A program made the position numbers and the translations under genes. This document shows positions 15,526-23,738 of a DNA stretch of 32,400 bases, in pieces (the stretch's first letter is position 1; every line of letters begins with the position of its first letter). The stretch is from Asaia bogorensis. Its GTDB lineage: Bacteria; Pseudomonadota; Alphaproteobacteria; Acetobacterales; Acetobacteraceae. The DNA lies in the NCBI GenBank assembly GCA_945869965.1, contig CAMBRC010000048.1:1-32400 (forward strand). The letters run 5' to 3'. The notes under the pieces are model-generated. The model made no database searches and had not been told where the DNA came from. It saw only the letters and a list, made by a program, of their open reading frames with translations.

Positions 15526-16380
15526 ATGGGCGGCATGAGCGATTCCATGCTGGTTTTCGACCGCCGCGCCGTGCGGCTGCACCGCGACCGCGCCGCCGCC
15601 ACGGTCGGCACGACGGCGCCGGTCCTGCGCGAGGTGGCGGAGCGGCTGCTCGACCGGCTGGACGACACGAAGCATCGGTTCGCCCGTGCGCTGGATATCG
15701 GCGGGCGCGGGGTGGTGGCGCCGCTGTTGCGGGCGCGCGGGATCGAGGTGGTCAGCTGCGACCTGTCGCCGGCAATGGCGGCGGTGAACGGCGGCGTGGC
15801 GGTGGCAGCGGACGAGGAGTTCCTGCCGTTTGCACCGGAGAGTTTCGACCTGGTGGTGGCCAATTTGTCGCTGCACTGGGTGAACGACCTGCCGGGGGCA
15901 TTGATCCAGTTGCGCATGGCGTTAAAGCCGGATGGTTTTTTCCTCGCCAGCCTGCCGGCGCTGGGGACGCTAGGCGAATTGCGCGCGGCGTTGATGGAGG
16001 CGGAAGCGATGGTGGCCGGTGGAGCGTCGCCGCGGGTCTCGCCGTTTCCGGATTTGGGCGATGGCGCGGCGCTGTTGCAGCGGGCGGGGTTCGCGCTGCC
16101 GGTGGTGGATGCCGACCGGATCGCGGTTGCCTATCGCAATCCGCTGGAGCTGTTGCGCGACCTGCGCGCGAGCGGGGAGGGCAACGCGGTGCGGCTGCGC
16201 GACCGGCGCACCCCGCCGCGGGCATTGTTTCCGGTGGCGTTGGCCACGTTGCCGCAAGAGGGCGAGCGGGTGCCGGTAACGCTGCGGCTAGCGATGCTGA
16301 CGGGGTGGGCGCCAGCTGAGGTGAAGGCAAGGCCAAGGCTTCGCCCTGGACCCACCAGGGGCCAAGCCCCTGGACCTTAG
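15526..16380 (+). CDS. NDUFAF5-like SAM-methyltransferase-fold protein, 3' end in a repeat
   Basis: This is 284 residues. The start SDSMLVFDRRAVRLHRDRAA is characteristic of alphaproteobacterial relatives of NDUFAF5, a complex I assembly factor that hydroxylates an arginine in humans. The fold motif I (ALDIGGRGVVAPLL) is degenerate compared with active methyltransferases, followed by SCDLSPAM and LVVANLSLHWVNDLPG. ATG 15526 (or 15535) follows a GGGGAAG site. The last 18 residues or so (KARPRLRPGPTRGQAPGP) are translated from a GC-rich repeat, and the TAG stop sits at the foot of its palindrome. The original C-terminus appears to have been replaced after the LTGWAP segment. Loss of a few terminal residues may be tolerated. 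Confidence 0.85.
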   Translation: MGGMSDSMLVFDRRAVRLHRDRAAATVGTTAPVLREVAERLLDRLDDTKHRFARALDIGGRGVVAPLLRARGIEVVSCDLSPAMAAVNGGVAVAADEEFLPFAPESFDLVVANLSLHWVNDLPGALIQLRMALKPDGFFLASLPALGTLGELRAALMEAEAMVAGGASPRVSPFPDLGDGAALLQRAGFALPVVDADRIAVAYRNPLELLRDLRASGEGNAVRLRDRRTPPRALFPVALATLPQEGERVPVTLRLAMLTGWAPAEVKARPRLRPGPTRGQAPGP

Positions 16381-16441
16381 TTTATAAGGGTCCAGGGGGC
16401 TTGGCCCCCTGGCGGGTCTGGGCGGAGCCCAGCCTTTCTGG
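16326..16441. repeat. GC-rich repeat copy 3 with large inverted repeat
   Basis: Near-identical arms at 16355-16378 and 16386-16412 (CCAGGGGCCAAGCCCC outward form) flank a short A/T-rich loop, TTTATAA being its clearest part. The pair stands between convergent genes, so it could terminate transcription from both sides. The left part encodes the end of the methyltransferase gene, and the right end abuts the TAG of the minus-strand binding-protein gene. Confidence 0.88.
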
Positions 16442-18019
16442 CTAAACGCCTCGCCGAACGTTCCAGAACACGGGCAGGCCGGTCAGGACGCCTTGCAGGT
16501 CAGCGCGGTGGGCGCTTTGGCCGCGGACCTGGCCGAGCGGGATATAGGGGACGTCCTTGAAGGCCTGGAGCTGGAGGGTTTCGCAGACCTTCTGCTGGGC
16601 GGCGAGGTCGGGGGCCAGGAGCCATTCGGCGCGGAGCGCCTCGATGGTGGGGCTAAGTGGCCAGCCCATGATGCCGGACTTGCCGTTTCCGCGCAGGAAG
16701 GCGTGGACGGCCGGGTTGAACTGGTCGACGCCGCCCCAGGAGGTGTGGAAGACGCTCCAGCCGCCTTGGTCGACCGGATCCTGCTTGGCGCGGCGCTGGA
16801 CGACGGTGGCCCAGTCCATGGCTTGGGCGTCAACGTTCAGGCCGATGCGGCGGAACAGGTCGTGGGTGACTTCGGCGATCGCCTTGGTGGAGGGGATGTC
16901 CTGGGGGGCCAGGAGGACGACTTTTTCACCCTTGTAGCCGGCGGCGGCGAGTTCGCGTTTCACCGCTTCGAGGTCGCGCTTGGCGGTGAGGTTCTCCATG
17001 CCGGCCTCGCTGGCCATGGGGGTGTCCGGGCAGAAATAGCCGACGCCGTCGCGCCAGGTGGCGCGGTCTTCGCCCTGGATCGCGATCATGTAGTCGGACT
17101 GGGTGACGGCATGCATGACGGCGCGGCGGATGGCGGGATTGTCGAAGGGCGCGTTGAGCTGGTTGAAGCGCATGGTGGCGATGGTGCCGGTGGGGATCAT
17201 GGTGAACAGGCGCACATTGCGCGAGCGGGCCAGGACCGGGCGCAGGTCGGCTGCGACGCCGCCCCACCAGTCCAGCTCGCCCTGGGTCAGGGCGTTGGCG
17301 ACGGCGGAGACGTCGGGGATGATCATCCATTCCACGCGGTCGAAATGGACGACCTTGCCGCCGGCGGTGCGTTCGGCGGGCTCGTTGCGGGGCACGTAGC
17401 CGGCGAATTTCTCGTAGACGACGCGGCTGCCGGGGACGCGCTCATCGGCCTTGAACTTGAACGGGCCGCTGCCGACCATCTCGGTGATCTGCTTGGACGG
17501 GTCGGTTTCGGCCAGGCGCTGGGGCATGATGGCCAGCATGTTGGGCGAGTAGTGGCCGAGCGCGTCGGGCAGGAGGGGGAACGGGTTTTTCAGGCGGAAG
17601 CGGATGGTCTTGTCGTCTGGGGCGTCGATCTCGTGGGTGGCGGCCATCAGGGCCTGGCCGAAGCTGTCGCGCTTGCCCCAACGTTGGATGGACGTGACGC
17701 AGTCGCGGGCGAGGACTTTCGTGCCGTCGTGGAAGGTGAGGCCGTCGCGCAGGGTGATCTTCCAGGTGCGGCCGTCATCCTCGACCACGTGGCCCTCGGC
17801 CATCTGGGGGCGGGTGCGGTATTGGTCGTCCTGGCCGTAGAGGCTGTCGAACACCATGAAGCCGTGGTCGCGGGTCTGGTAGCTGGTAGTGATGACGGGG
17901 TCGATGACGGCGAGGTCGGCGTCGGGGACGAATTTCAGCACGCGCTTGGACTGGGCCTGAACCACGCTGGGGGCCGCGAGCGCTGCCGCCATGCCGCCGA
18001 GAACCTGACGCCGCTTCAT
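16442..18019 (-). CDS. Peptide/nickel-type ABC transporter substrate-binding protein (family 5)
   Basis: This 525-residue exported binding protein belongs to the DppA/OppA family, which captures oligopeptides, nickel chelates or similar ligands. The signal peptide contains KRRQVLGGMAAALAAPSVV, a twin-arginine-like sequence, with cleavage near VQAQ. Family landmarks are YQTRDHGFMVFDSLYG, ITLRDGLTFHDGTKV, TEMVGSGPFKF, GELDWWGGV and RFNQLNAPFDNPAIRRAVMH. A GGAGA ribosome site precedes ATG 18019; the much longer open frame upstream crosses the hairpin repeat and is not coding. No permease or ATPase is adjacent. A double-ATPase protein of the same transporter class lies 2.5 kb away at 20486-22132 and could serve it, which is inference. 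Confidence 0.93.
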   Translation of the reverse strand: MKRRQVLGGMAAALAAPSVVQAQSKRVLKFVPDADLAVIDPVITTSYQTRDHGFMVFDSLYGQDDQYRTRPQMAEGHVVEDDGRTWKITLRDGLTFHDGTKVLARDCVTSIQRWGKRDSFGQALMAATHEIDAPDDKTIRFRLKNPFPLLPDALGHYSPNMLAIMPQRLAETDPSKQITEMVGSGPFKFKADERVPGSRVVYEKFAGYVPRNEPAERTAGGKVVHFDRVEWMIIPDVSAVANALTQGELDWWGGVAADLRPVLARSRNVRLFTMIPTGTIATMRFNQLNAPFDNPAIRRAVMHAVTQSDYMIAIQGEDRATWRDGVGYFCPDTPMASEAGMENLTAKRDLEAVKRELAAAGYKGEKVVLLAPQDIPSTKAIAEVTHDLFRRIGLNVDAQAMDWATVVQRRAKQDPVDQGGWSVFHTSWGGVDQFNPAVHAFLRGNGKSGIMGWPLSPTIEALRAEWLLAPDLAAQQKVCETLQLQAFKDVPYIPLGQVRGQSAHRADLQGVLTGLPVFWNVRRGV

Positions 18020-18070
18020 CGTGAAGTCTCCTGATGGGTCTGAGCCGGATGTAGGGCGGGCGTTGGCGCA

Positions 18071-18105
18071 GGGCAACCATTGTGAAGCGGGGCAACCATT
18101 GTGAA
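18071..18105 (-). promoter_or_regulatory. Two 16-bp direct repeats upstream of the binding-protein gene
   Basis: GGGCAACCATTGTGAA occurs at 18071-18086 and again at 18090-18105, a 19-base period, about 50-85 bases before the start codon of the minus-strand gene. Spacing close to two helical turns and the position fit an operator, but a chance local duplication is equally possible. No regulator gene is adjacent. Confidence 0.4.
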
Positions 18106-18117
18106 AGAGGGGCGAAT

Positions 18118-18200
18118 GAATGAAAGTTTTTGCTTCTTTTTTCAAAAAGAAGCGCTTGTTCTTTTTTGAAAAAAAGAACCAAAAAACTTTTATCCGCTTG
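18118..18200. repeat. A/T-rich double-hairpin repeat, copy 3
   Basis: This copy is the reverse complement of copies 1 and 2: the GCTTC hairpin comes first and the GTTC hairpin second, separated by GCGCTT, with the outer ends GAATGAAAG and CTTTTATCCGC. Both inner hairpins are long and nearly perfect. It sits in the divergent region between the peptide-binding-protein gene and the flavoprotein gene. Confidence 0.9.
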
Positions 18201-18221
18201 CTGTGGGCGGTGGAGGGTCGG

Positions 18222-19325
18222 ATGGACGAAGTTGATGTTGTGGTGGTCGGTGCCGGCGTTGTGGGCATCGCGGTGGCGCGGGCGCTGGCGCTGGCGGGGC
18301 GCGAGGTGATTGTGCTGGATGCGGCCGAGGGGATCGGGACGGAGACCTCGTCGCGCAACAGCGAAGTGATCCATGCCGGGATCTATTATCCCAAGGGCAG
18401 CCTGATGGCGCGGTTCTGCGTGGCCGGGCGGCGGATGCTGTACCGGTACTGCGACGAGCGCGGCGTGCCGTATGCCAATTGCGGCAAGCTGATCGTGGCG
18501 ACCAGCGATGTCGAGACGGAGATGCTGACGGGGATCAAGGCGCGGGCGGAGGCGAACGGGGTGGAGGGGATGCGGTTCCTGACGACCGCCGAGGCGGTGG
18601 CAATGGAGCCGAACCTGTCGTGCACTGGGGCGTTGTTTTCGCCGACGACGGGGGTGTTGGACAGCCACGCCTATATGTTGGCGCTACAGGGCGATGCCGA
18701 GCATGCGGGAGCGGTGTTTGTGTTCCACTCACCGGTCGAAGGCGGGCGGGTGGTGGAAGAGGGAGTTGAGCTGTCGGTGGGTGGCGCCGATCCGATGCGG
18801 CTGCGGGCGCGGCTGGTGGTGAATGCGGCGGGGTTGCACGCCTGTTCGCTGGCGCGCGCGATCGAGGGGATGCCGCGGCAGATGATTCCGCAGGAGTACT
18901 ACGCCAAGGGGAACTATTTTACCCTAGTGGGGAAGTCGCCGTTCTCGCGGTTGATCTATCCGGTACCGGTGCCTGGCGGGTTGGGGGTACATATTACGGT
19001 GGATTTGGGAGGGCAGGCGCGGTTTGGGCCGGATGTGGAGTGGGTTGAGCGGATCGAGTACGTGGTCGATCCGCGGCGGGCGGATAGCTTCTATGACGCG
19101 GTGCGGCGATATTGGCCGGCGTTGCAGGATGGGCAGATTCAGCCGGGCTATGCCGGGATACGGCCGAAGATCGTGCCGAAGGGGGCGCCGGGGCAGGATT
19201 TCGTTGTCCAGGGCAGGGCGGTGCACGGCGTGCCGTCACTGATCAACCTGTTCGGGATTGAATCACCGGGCCTGACCGCGGCAATTGCGCTGGCCGAGCA
19301 TGTCGGCGAATTGGCAAATGGATGA
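18222..19325 (+). CDS. FAD-dependent oxidoreductase, L-2-hydroxyglutarate oxidase (LhgO)-like
   Basis: This is a 367-residue flavoprotein of the DAO family. The FAD-binding motif is [17 protein letters not shown] (residues 7-23). The block [20 protein letters not shown] is the hallmark of the L-2-hydroxyglutarate dehydrogenase/oxidase group, and VNAAGLHA and [11 protein letters not shown] follow in the usual order. The likely reaction is oxidation of a 2-hydroxyacid to the 2-oxoacid with electrons passed to oxygen or quinone; the exact substrate is not proven. ATG 18222 has GGAGG about eight bases upstream. The longer open frame begins inside the hairpin repeat. The last codons, Asn-Gly-stop, lie on the edge of repeat copy 4, which supplies the TGA. 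It stands alone between two repeat copies. Confidence 0.9.
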   Translation: MDEVDVVVVGAGVVGIAVARALALAGREVIVLDAAEGIGTETSSRNSEVIHAGIYYPKGSLMARFCVAGRRMLYRYCDERGVPYANCGKLIVATSDVETEMLTGIKARAEANGVEGMRFLTTAEAVAMEPNLSCTGALFSPTTGVLDSHAYMLALQGDAEHAGAVFVFHSPVEGGRVVEEGVELSVGGADPMRLRARLVVNAAGLHACSLARAIEGMPRQMIPQEYYAKGNYFTLVGKSPFSRLIYPVPVPGGLGVHITVDLGGQARFGPDVEWVERIEYVVDPRRADSFYDAVRRYWPALQDGQIQPGYAGIRPKIVPKGAPGQDFVVQGRAVHGVPSLINLFGIESPGLTAAIALAEHVGELANG

Positions 19326-19398
19326 AAGTTTTTGCTTCTTTTTTTTAAAAAGAAGCGCTTGTTTTTTTTTGAAAAAAAGAACAAAAAAACTTTTATCC
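19320..19398. repeat. A/T-rich double-hairpin repeat, copy 4
   Basis: Same orientation as copy 3. The first inner hairpin is GCTTCTTTTTTTT paired with AAAAAGAAGC and the second has long T and A runs. GGATGA at the left edge is the stop codon of the flavoprotein gene. The rest of the roughly 340-base gap up to the dismutase gene holds a 32-codon ORF, a short hairpin and nothing else recognisable. Confidence 0.9.
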
Positions 19399-19514
19399 GC
19401 TTGGCTTGCGTCTCTCCGTCGCGGTGTTGGGCTTTTCGCCGGAAGGGGTTTTCAGATGCCCTTTGGTATGCTAATCTACTGCTATCGTTAGTGTTTGTAA
19501 TAATTGAGCAAAAA

Positions 19515-19613
19515 ATGCGACGCTCTCATTTTCGGATGATGATGTTTGGACTGGCTTTTGTCGCGGTTGCCGGGATCGGGATGTTCGGCACCGTCCTGGC
19601 GGTCGGTTACTGA
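19515..19613 (+). CDS. Possible 32-residue single-pass membrane protein
   Basis: ATG 19515 to TGA 19613 encodes a short basic head (MRRSHFRMMM) and one hydrophobic segment (FGLAFVAVAGIGMFGTVLAV), the layout of a small inner-membrane protein with the N-terminus inside. No strong ribosome site is visible (GAG nine bases upstream), and the upstream 60 bases are locally A/T-rich, which might hold a promoter. The frame stays open further upstream into the hairpin repeat, but that part is not credible coding sequence. It resembles no family I know and could be chance. Confidence 0.35.
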   Translation: MRRSHFRMMMFGLAFVAVAGIGMFGTVLAVGY

Positions 19614-19620
19614 AGCGGTG

Positions 19621-19645
19621 CTCCCTGGACGAGATGCCCAGGGAG
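19621..19645. terminator. Hairpin between the small ORF and the dismutase gene
   Basis: CTCCCTGG and CCAGGGAG form an 8-bp stem around a nine-base loop between two convergent reading frames. No T run follows on either strand, so it is at best a weak or Rho-assisted end. Confidence 0.4.
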
Positions 19646-19664
19646 GCCGAGTTTCTGCCGTGGC

Positions 19665-20387
19665 TCAAATGCCGAGCGTGCCGGCCTTGGCGGCGGCATA
19701 GCGCGCATCGACCTTTGACCAGTCGACGACGTTCCACCAGCTGGCGAGGTAGTCGGCGCGGCGGTTCTGGTATTTGAGGTAATAGGCGTGCTCCCACACG
19801 TCATTGCCCAGCAGGACCATGGCACCGTCCATGCGCGGGTTGTCCTGGCCGGGGCGGGCGTTGAGCATCAGCTTGCCGGCAGCGTCCACGGTGACGAAGA
19901 CCCAGCCGGAGCCGAACACGCCCAGGCCCATGCGGTTGAAATCGGCCTGCATCTTCTCGAAGCCGCCGAGATCGCGGGTGATTGCGGCGGCGACGTCGCC
20001 CGCCGGCGCGCCGCCCTTGCCGCCCATGATGGTCCAGAACATCGAGTGGTTGGCGTGGCCGCCGCCGCTGTTGCGGATGACGCCGCGGATCGCCTCGGGC
20101 ATTTCGCCGATCTTTTGCAGGATCTGGTGGATCGGCATGGCCGCGATTTGAGGATTGTCCTTTGCGGCAGCGTTGAGATTGTTGACGAACAGGGCGTGGT
20201 GGCGGCCGTGATGGATGTTCATCGTCATGGTGTCGATGTGCGGCTCGTTGGCCTCGGGCGCGTAGGGCAGCGCCGGCAGGCTGAACGGGCCGGGGGTTTG
20301 CGCCAGCGCCGTATTGGTGCGCACGGCAGCATAGACGGTGGCGGCAGCGGCGCCGAACAGGGCGCTGCGACGGGTCAGCAGGTTCAT
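19665..20387 (-). CDS. Exported Fe/Mn superoxide dismutase
   Basis: This 240-residue enzyme dismutates superoxide to peroxide and oxygen. All four metal ligands are present: H59 in MNIHHGRHH, H114 in GGHANHSMFW, and D196 and H200 in GNDVWEHAYYLKY. Iron and manganese forms cannot be separated with confidence here. Unlike the usual cytoplasmic enzyme it starts with MNLLTRRSALFGAAAATVYA and a probable cleavage near ALAQ, a twin-arginine-like signal, so the protein should act in the periplasm. The ribosome site GGGGAG is good. Just upstream, GTGC-AGAATA-GCAC (20413-20426) is a short palindrome overlapping a possible -10 element, which may be regulatory. It appears monocistronic. Confidence 0.93.
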   Translation of the reverse strand: MNLLTRRSALFGAAAATVYAAVRTNTALAQTPGPFSLPALPYAPEANEPHIDTMTMNIHHGRHHALFVNNLNAAAKDNPQIAAMPIHQILQKIGEMPEAIRGVIRNSGGGHANHSMFWTIMGGKGGAPAGDVAAAITRDLGGFEKMQADFNRMGLGVFGSGWVFVTVDAAGKLMLNARPGQDNPRMDGAMVLLGNDVWEHAYYLKYQNRRADYLASWWNVVDWSKVDARYAAAKAGTLGI

Positions 20388-20485
20388 GGTGGAAACTCCC
20401 CAGATTTATTCAGTGCAGAATAGCACATCTGCGCGCCATCCTCACGAGCACTACGTCGTGCGGCGGCCTGTGGATGCAGGTTTCT

Positions 20486-22132
20486 TCAAATCGCAACGAC
20501 GCCGGTCTCGTCGGCCTCCAGGCTGAAGGCGGCGGCCATCAAGGCGCGGGTGTAGTCCTCGCGCGGCTGGGCAAAAACCTGTTCGGACAGGCCTTGTTCC
20601 ACGACCCTGCCCTGGCGCAGCACCACCACACGGTGGGCCATGGCGCGGACCACCTTGAGGTCGTGGCTGATGAACAGGTAACCCAGATTGTGTTCCGCCT
20701 GGAGCCGGCGCAGCAATTCGACGATCTGGCTCTGGACGGACATGTCCAGCGCGCTGGTGGGCTCATCCAGCACCACGAAGCGCGGCTTGAGCACCATGGC
20801 GCGGGCAATCGCGATGCGCTGGCGCTGACCGCCGCTGAACTCGTGCGGGTAGCGTTCGACCGAATCGCCCGGCAGCCCGACTTCGTCCAGTGCGGCTGCG
20901 ACGCGTGCCTCGCGGGCGGCCTGCACCAGTGTTGGTTCATGCACAGCCAGCCCCTCGGCGATGATCTCGCCCACCGAAAGGCGCGGCGACAGGCTGCCGA
21001 ATGGGTCCTGGAAGACGATCTGCATGTCGGCGCGCAGATGGCGCAAGGCCGGGCGATCCAACCTGGACAGGTCTTGGCCGGCAAAGGCAATGCGGCCTTC
21101 CGCGGCCTGCAGCTTGAGCAGTGCGAAACCCATGGTGGACTTGCCGGAGCCGCTTTCGCCGACCAGGCCGACGGTCTCGCCCTGGCGCACCGTCACCGAG
21201 ACGCCGTCGATTGCCTTCACGTGGGCCACCGCCCGGCGCAGGACGCCGCGGCGGATGGCAAAATGGACCCGGATGTTGTCGCCCTGCATCAGCACGGGAG
21301 CGTCGATGGCAAGGGCGGCCGGCGCGCCGCCTGGCTCGGCGGCCAGCAGCATGCGGGTATAGGGGTGCTGCGGGTGTTGGAAGACCCGGGCGACCGGGCC
21401 GGCCTCCACCACATCGCCATCCTTCATCACGCAGACATCGTCGGCATAGCGGCGCACGATGGCGAGGTCATGACTGATCAGCAGCAGGGCGAGGCCGCGC
21501 GCGGCCTTCTCGGCGGCGAGCAGCTTGAGGATCTGCGCCTGGATGGTGACGTCCAGCGCGGTGGTGGGCTCGTCGGCAATCAACAGGGCGGGATCGTTGG
21601 CGAGCGCGATGGCGATCATCACACGCTGGCGTTGGCCGCCGGAAAGCTGGTGCGGGAAAGCGTCGATCCGGCTGGCGCCGTCGGGGAAGCCAACCTCGGC
21701 CAGCAATTCGACGGCGCGGGCACGTGCCGCGGCACCATCGACCGGCCCGCCAACTGACCCCTTGGCCCGCGGATGCAAGTGCATCGCCTCGGTGATTTGG
21801 CGGCCGATACGGGTCAACGGGTTCAGGCTGTTCATCGGCTCCTGGAACACCATGCCGGCAACCCCGCCGCGCAGCCGGCGCAGGGTGGCTTGGCTCGCGC
21901 CCACCACCTCCTGCCCATCCAGGCAGATGCGCCCGGTGCAGGCGGCGCCGGGAGGCAACAGCCCGAGCAGCGCCAATGCGGTCAGTGACTTGCCCGAACC
22001 GCTTTCACCAACCAGGGCCAGGGTGCGGCCGCGCGACAGGCTGAATCCGACATTGCACACCACCTGGCGCGCGCCAAAGGCGACATTCAGACCGGCAACC
22101 TCGACCAACGGCATTCCACCGGCGGCACTCAT
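20486..22132 (-). CDS. Peptide-type ABC transporter, fused double ATP-binding protein
   Basis: This 548-residue cytoplasmic ATPase contains two complete nucleotide-binding domains of the Opp/Dpp class, as in YejF or GsiA. Domain 1 has Walker A GESGSGKS (42-49), signature [14 protein letters not shown] and Walker [13 protein letters not shown]. Domain 2 has [29 protein letters not shown] and [12 protein letters not shown]. Each ends with the HP(Q)HPYTR-type or PREDYTRAL segment typical of this class. All catalytic motifs are intact. ATG 22132 overlaps the upstream hydrolase stop (ATGA). Permeases are absent on either side. It may energise the peptide-binding protein at 16442-18019, or act with parts encoded elsewhere. 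Confidence 0.95.
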   Translation of the reverse strand: MSAAGGMPLVEVAGLNVAFGARQVVCNVGFSLSRGRTLALVGESGSGKSLTALALLGLLPPGAACTGRICLDGQEVVGASQATLRRLRGGVAGMVFQEPMNSLNPLTRIGRQITEAMHLHPRAKGSVGGPVDGAAARARAVELLAEVGFPDGASRIDAFPHQLSGGQRQRVMIAIALANDPALLIADEPTTALDVTIQAQILKLLAAEKAARGLALLLISHDLAIVRRYADDVCVMKDGDVVEAGPVARVFQHPQHPYTRMLLAAEPGGAPAALAIDAPVLMQGDNIRVHFAIRRGVLRRAVAHVKAIDGVSVTVRQGETVGLVGESGSGKSTMGFALLKLQAAEGRIAFAGQDLSRLDRPALRHLRADMQIVFQDPFGSLSPRLSVGEIIAEGLAVHEPTLVQAAREARVAAALDEVGLPGDSVERYPHEFSGGQRQRIAIARAMVLKPRFVVLDEPTSALDMSVQSQIVELLRRLQAEHNLGYLFISHDLKVVRAMAHRVVVLRQGRVVEQGLSEQVFAQPREDYTRALMAAAFSLEADETGVVAI

Positions 22133-23481
22133 TCGCCCAACTCGATCACCGTCACATGCCGGGTGGCAAGCGGCCAAGTCCGGCCTGCTGCACGTTCGGC
22201 GTTGTACTGCACCTGCATCGGCCCCTGTGGCCCCGGCGCGTGGGCGCGCAACGTGTTCTCACTGGGGATGTCCATCCCGCCACCAACCTTCTGCCCGCCG
22301 ATCTCGATGCGGTCGCGGCCGAAATCAAAAAAGCCGCGCGGGCGAGTGACCACAACCAGCGCACCATCCTTGGGGTCGGCGCGATCGGGCAGGTAAGGGC
22401 GAAGATGGACATGGTCGCTGCTGCGCGGAAACGGCGCCCGATAGATGTGGGTGATCGGGTAGCCACGCAACGTCACCTCGAACTCGTAGGTGAAATCGGG
22501 CTCAACCTCCATCGGCCCCCAGCTGCCATCGGCCGGGGTGATGCGCTCGTACCGTTCCGGGCCGATGCGCTCGCCGGTGCCGGGGTCAACCGCGAAGACG
22601 CGAACCTGCGCACCGGCGACCCCGATATTGGTCGGCACACCGGCCTCATAGGCGCTGACGCGGCCATTCAGTGTCGGCTTCACCTCGCCGCGGATCCGGC
22701 CGACCGAGGGCGCCTCTCCGGCGGCGATGCGGTAGATCTCGGTAAAGGCATCAGCGGAATAGGCCGCCTCCATGTGGTCGATGCCCGTCAGCACGATGTT
22801 GGTCGCCCCGCGCAGCGCCGGGCCGTCATGGCCGATCCCCGTCAAGACGCCTGGCAGGCCGAGGAAGCGGCCGTCGGGCTGGGCCCATTTGTCCATCCGG
22901 TCGCTGGCAATGGTGGTGATGGCCGCACCCGGCGGCACCTCGCCCGGCAAGGCATTGAGCTGACGCAGAAACGGCGAGGCGCCATTGAACTCGCTGCCGA
23001 CCAAGTGGGTGTCGGAAACGATCAGACCGTGGCTGGGGGCGGCACACAGGATCGCAGCCTTAATTCGCAGCGCGCCGCTGCCGCGCAGGTAGTTGCGCAC
23101 GATATTGCCGCCGCGCCCATGCGCCACCAGCACGATGCGCTCGATCCCGGTGCTGCGACGCACGCGCGCAACCTCCTGGGCCAGTTGCGCTGTAGCCTCG
23201 TCCACCGACGAGCGGCCGGGATCACGCACGGCGTCAACACGGCGCGCGGTCGGCAGGCGCATGTCGATCGCGAAAAGGCGCGCGCGCGGGTAATAGTTGG
23301 ACTCAAAACGCCAGATCGTTGGAATCCACAGCGCCGCGCTGTCGCCGGAGCCATGCACAAACAGGACCGGAGCCACCTCCTGACCAGCGGGACGATCGCG
23401 CAGTTCCTGTGCCACGGCGCTGCCGGCAACCAACGCGGCCCCAGTCGCCAGCAAGCCGCGCCGCCGTACACCAGTCTGCAT
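22129..23481 (-). CDS. Exported alpha/beta-hydrolase-fold protein with altered nucleophile motif
   Basis: This is 450 residues. The signal peptide has a twin-arginine-like core ([21 protein letters not shown]). An alpha/beta-hydrolase domain follows: [13 protein letters not shown] (oxyanion region, about 40-52), then the nucleophile elbow [14 protein letters not shown], and a probable catalytic His in [11 protein letters not shown]. At the elbow the expected Ser of G-x-S-x-G is Gly122 (codon GGG), while the other residues look normal. The C-terminal 170 residues or so form a strand-rich region ([19 protein letters not shown] and so on) resembling a carbohydrate- or polymer-associated sandwich. 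Relatives include lipase- or depolymerase-like exported proteins. It is coupled by ATGA to the double ABC ATPase gene. ATG 23481 is preferred over the GTG three codons earlier. Confidence 0.75.
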   Translation of the reverse strand: MQTGVRRRGLLATGAALVAGSAVAQELRDRPAGQEVAPVLFVHGSGDSAALWIPTIWRFESNYYPRARLFAIDMRLPTARRVDAVRDPGRSSVDEATAQLAQEVARVRRSTGIERIVLVAHGRGGNIVRNYLRGSGALRIKAAILCAAPSHGLIVSDTHLVGSEFNGASPFLRQLNALPGEVPPGAAITTIASDRMDKWAQPDGRFLGLPGVLTGIGHDGPALRGATNIVLTGIDHMEAAYSADAFTEIYRIAAGEAPSVGRIRGEVKPTLNGRVSAYEAGVPTNIGVAGAQVRVFAVDPGTGERIGPERYERITPADGSWGPMEVEPDFTYEFEVTLRGYPITHIYRAPFPRSSDHVHLRPYLPDRADPKDGALVVVTRPRGFFDFGRDRIEIGGQKVGGGMDIPSENTLRAHAPGPQGPMQVQYNAERAAGRTWPLATRHVTVIELGE

Positions 23482-23564
23482 CGTCAGCACATCCCCACAT
23501 ATCGCCGCACGCGCCTTTATAGCCCGGCCAGCCTGCGCCGACGAACAGGTAGTGGGGGAGGAGA

Positions 23565-23738
23565 AGCAAAGGCTAGGGGCTTTGCCCCTTGACCCCAGCA
23601 GGGGTCCGAGACCCCTGCACCCTCAACCATAAGCGTCTTCGGCAAAAGGGGGTTTGGGGCCGCCGGCCCCAACGGGTCCCGTGGCGCGGCTTCGCGCCGC
23701 GACGGCAGAGCCCTCGCCTTGCTTCCCGCCACCCCCCG
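23565..23738. repeat. GC-rich intergenic repeat, copy 4 (long composite)
   Basis: Successive palindromes occur here: AGGGGCTTTGCCCCT, CAGGGGTCCGAGACCCCTG, GGGGCCGCCGGCCCC, and GGCGCGGCTTCGCGCCGC. The end GAGCCCTCGCCTTGCTTCCC matches copies 1 and 2. It fills the space between the start of the hydrolase gene and the stop of the minus-strand permease gene, exactly where the second permease of a sugar transporter would be expected. Confidence 0.85.

Noticed and set aside
14177-15917. 665-residue version of the rhodanese starting at 15917
   Set aside because: The extra part overlaps the divergent methyltransferase gene and has no family similarity; a strong GAGGAGG site precedes 15464.
16326-16441. 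Terminal inverted repeats of an insertion sequence
   Set aside because: The arms enclose only a few bases and no transposase frame; it fits the dispersed GC-rich repeat family better.
18120-18221. N-terminal extension starting MKVFASFF on the flavoprotein
   Set aside because: These residues are translated from the hairpin repeat; the FAD-binding start with a good ribosome site is at 18222. The same artefact affects the frames opening near 8125, 9996 and 19332.
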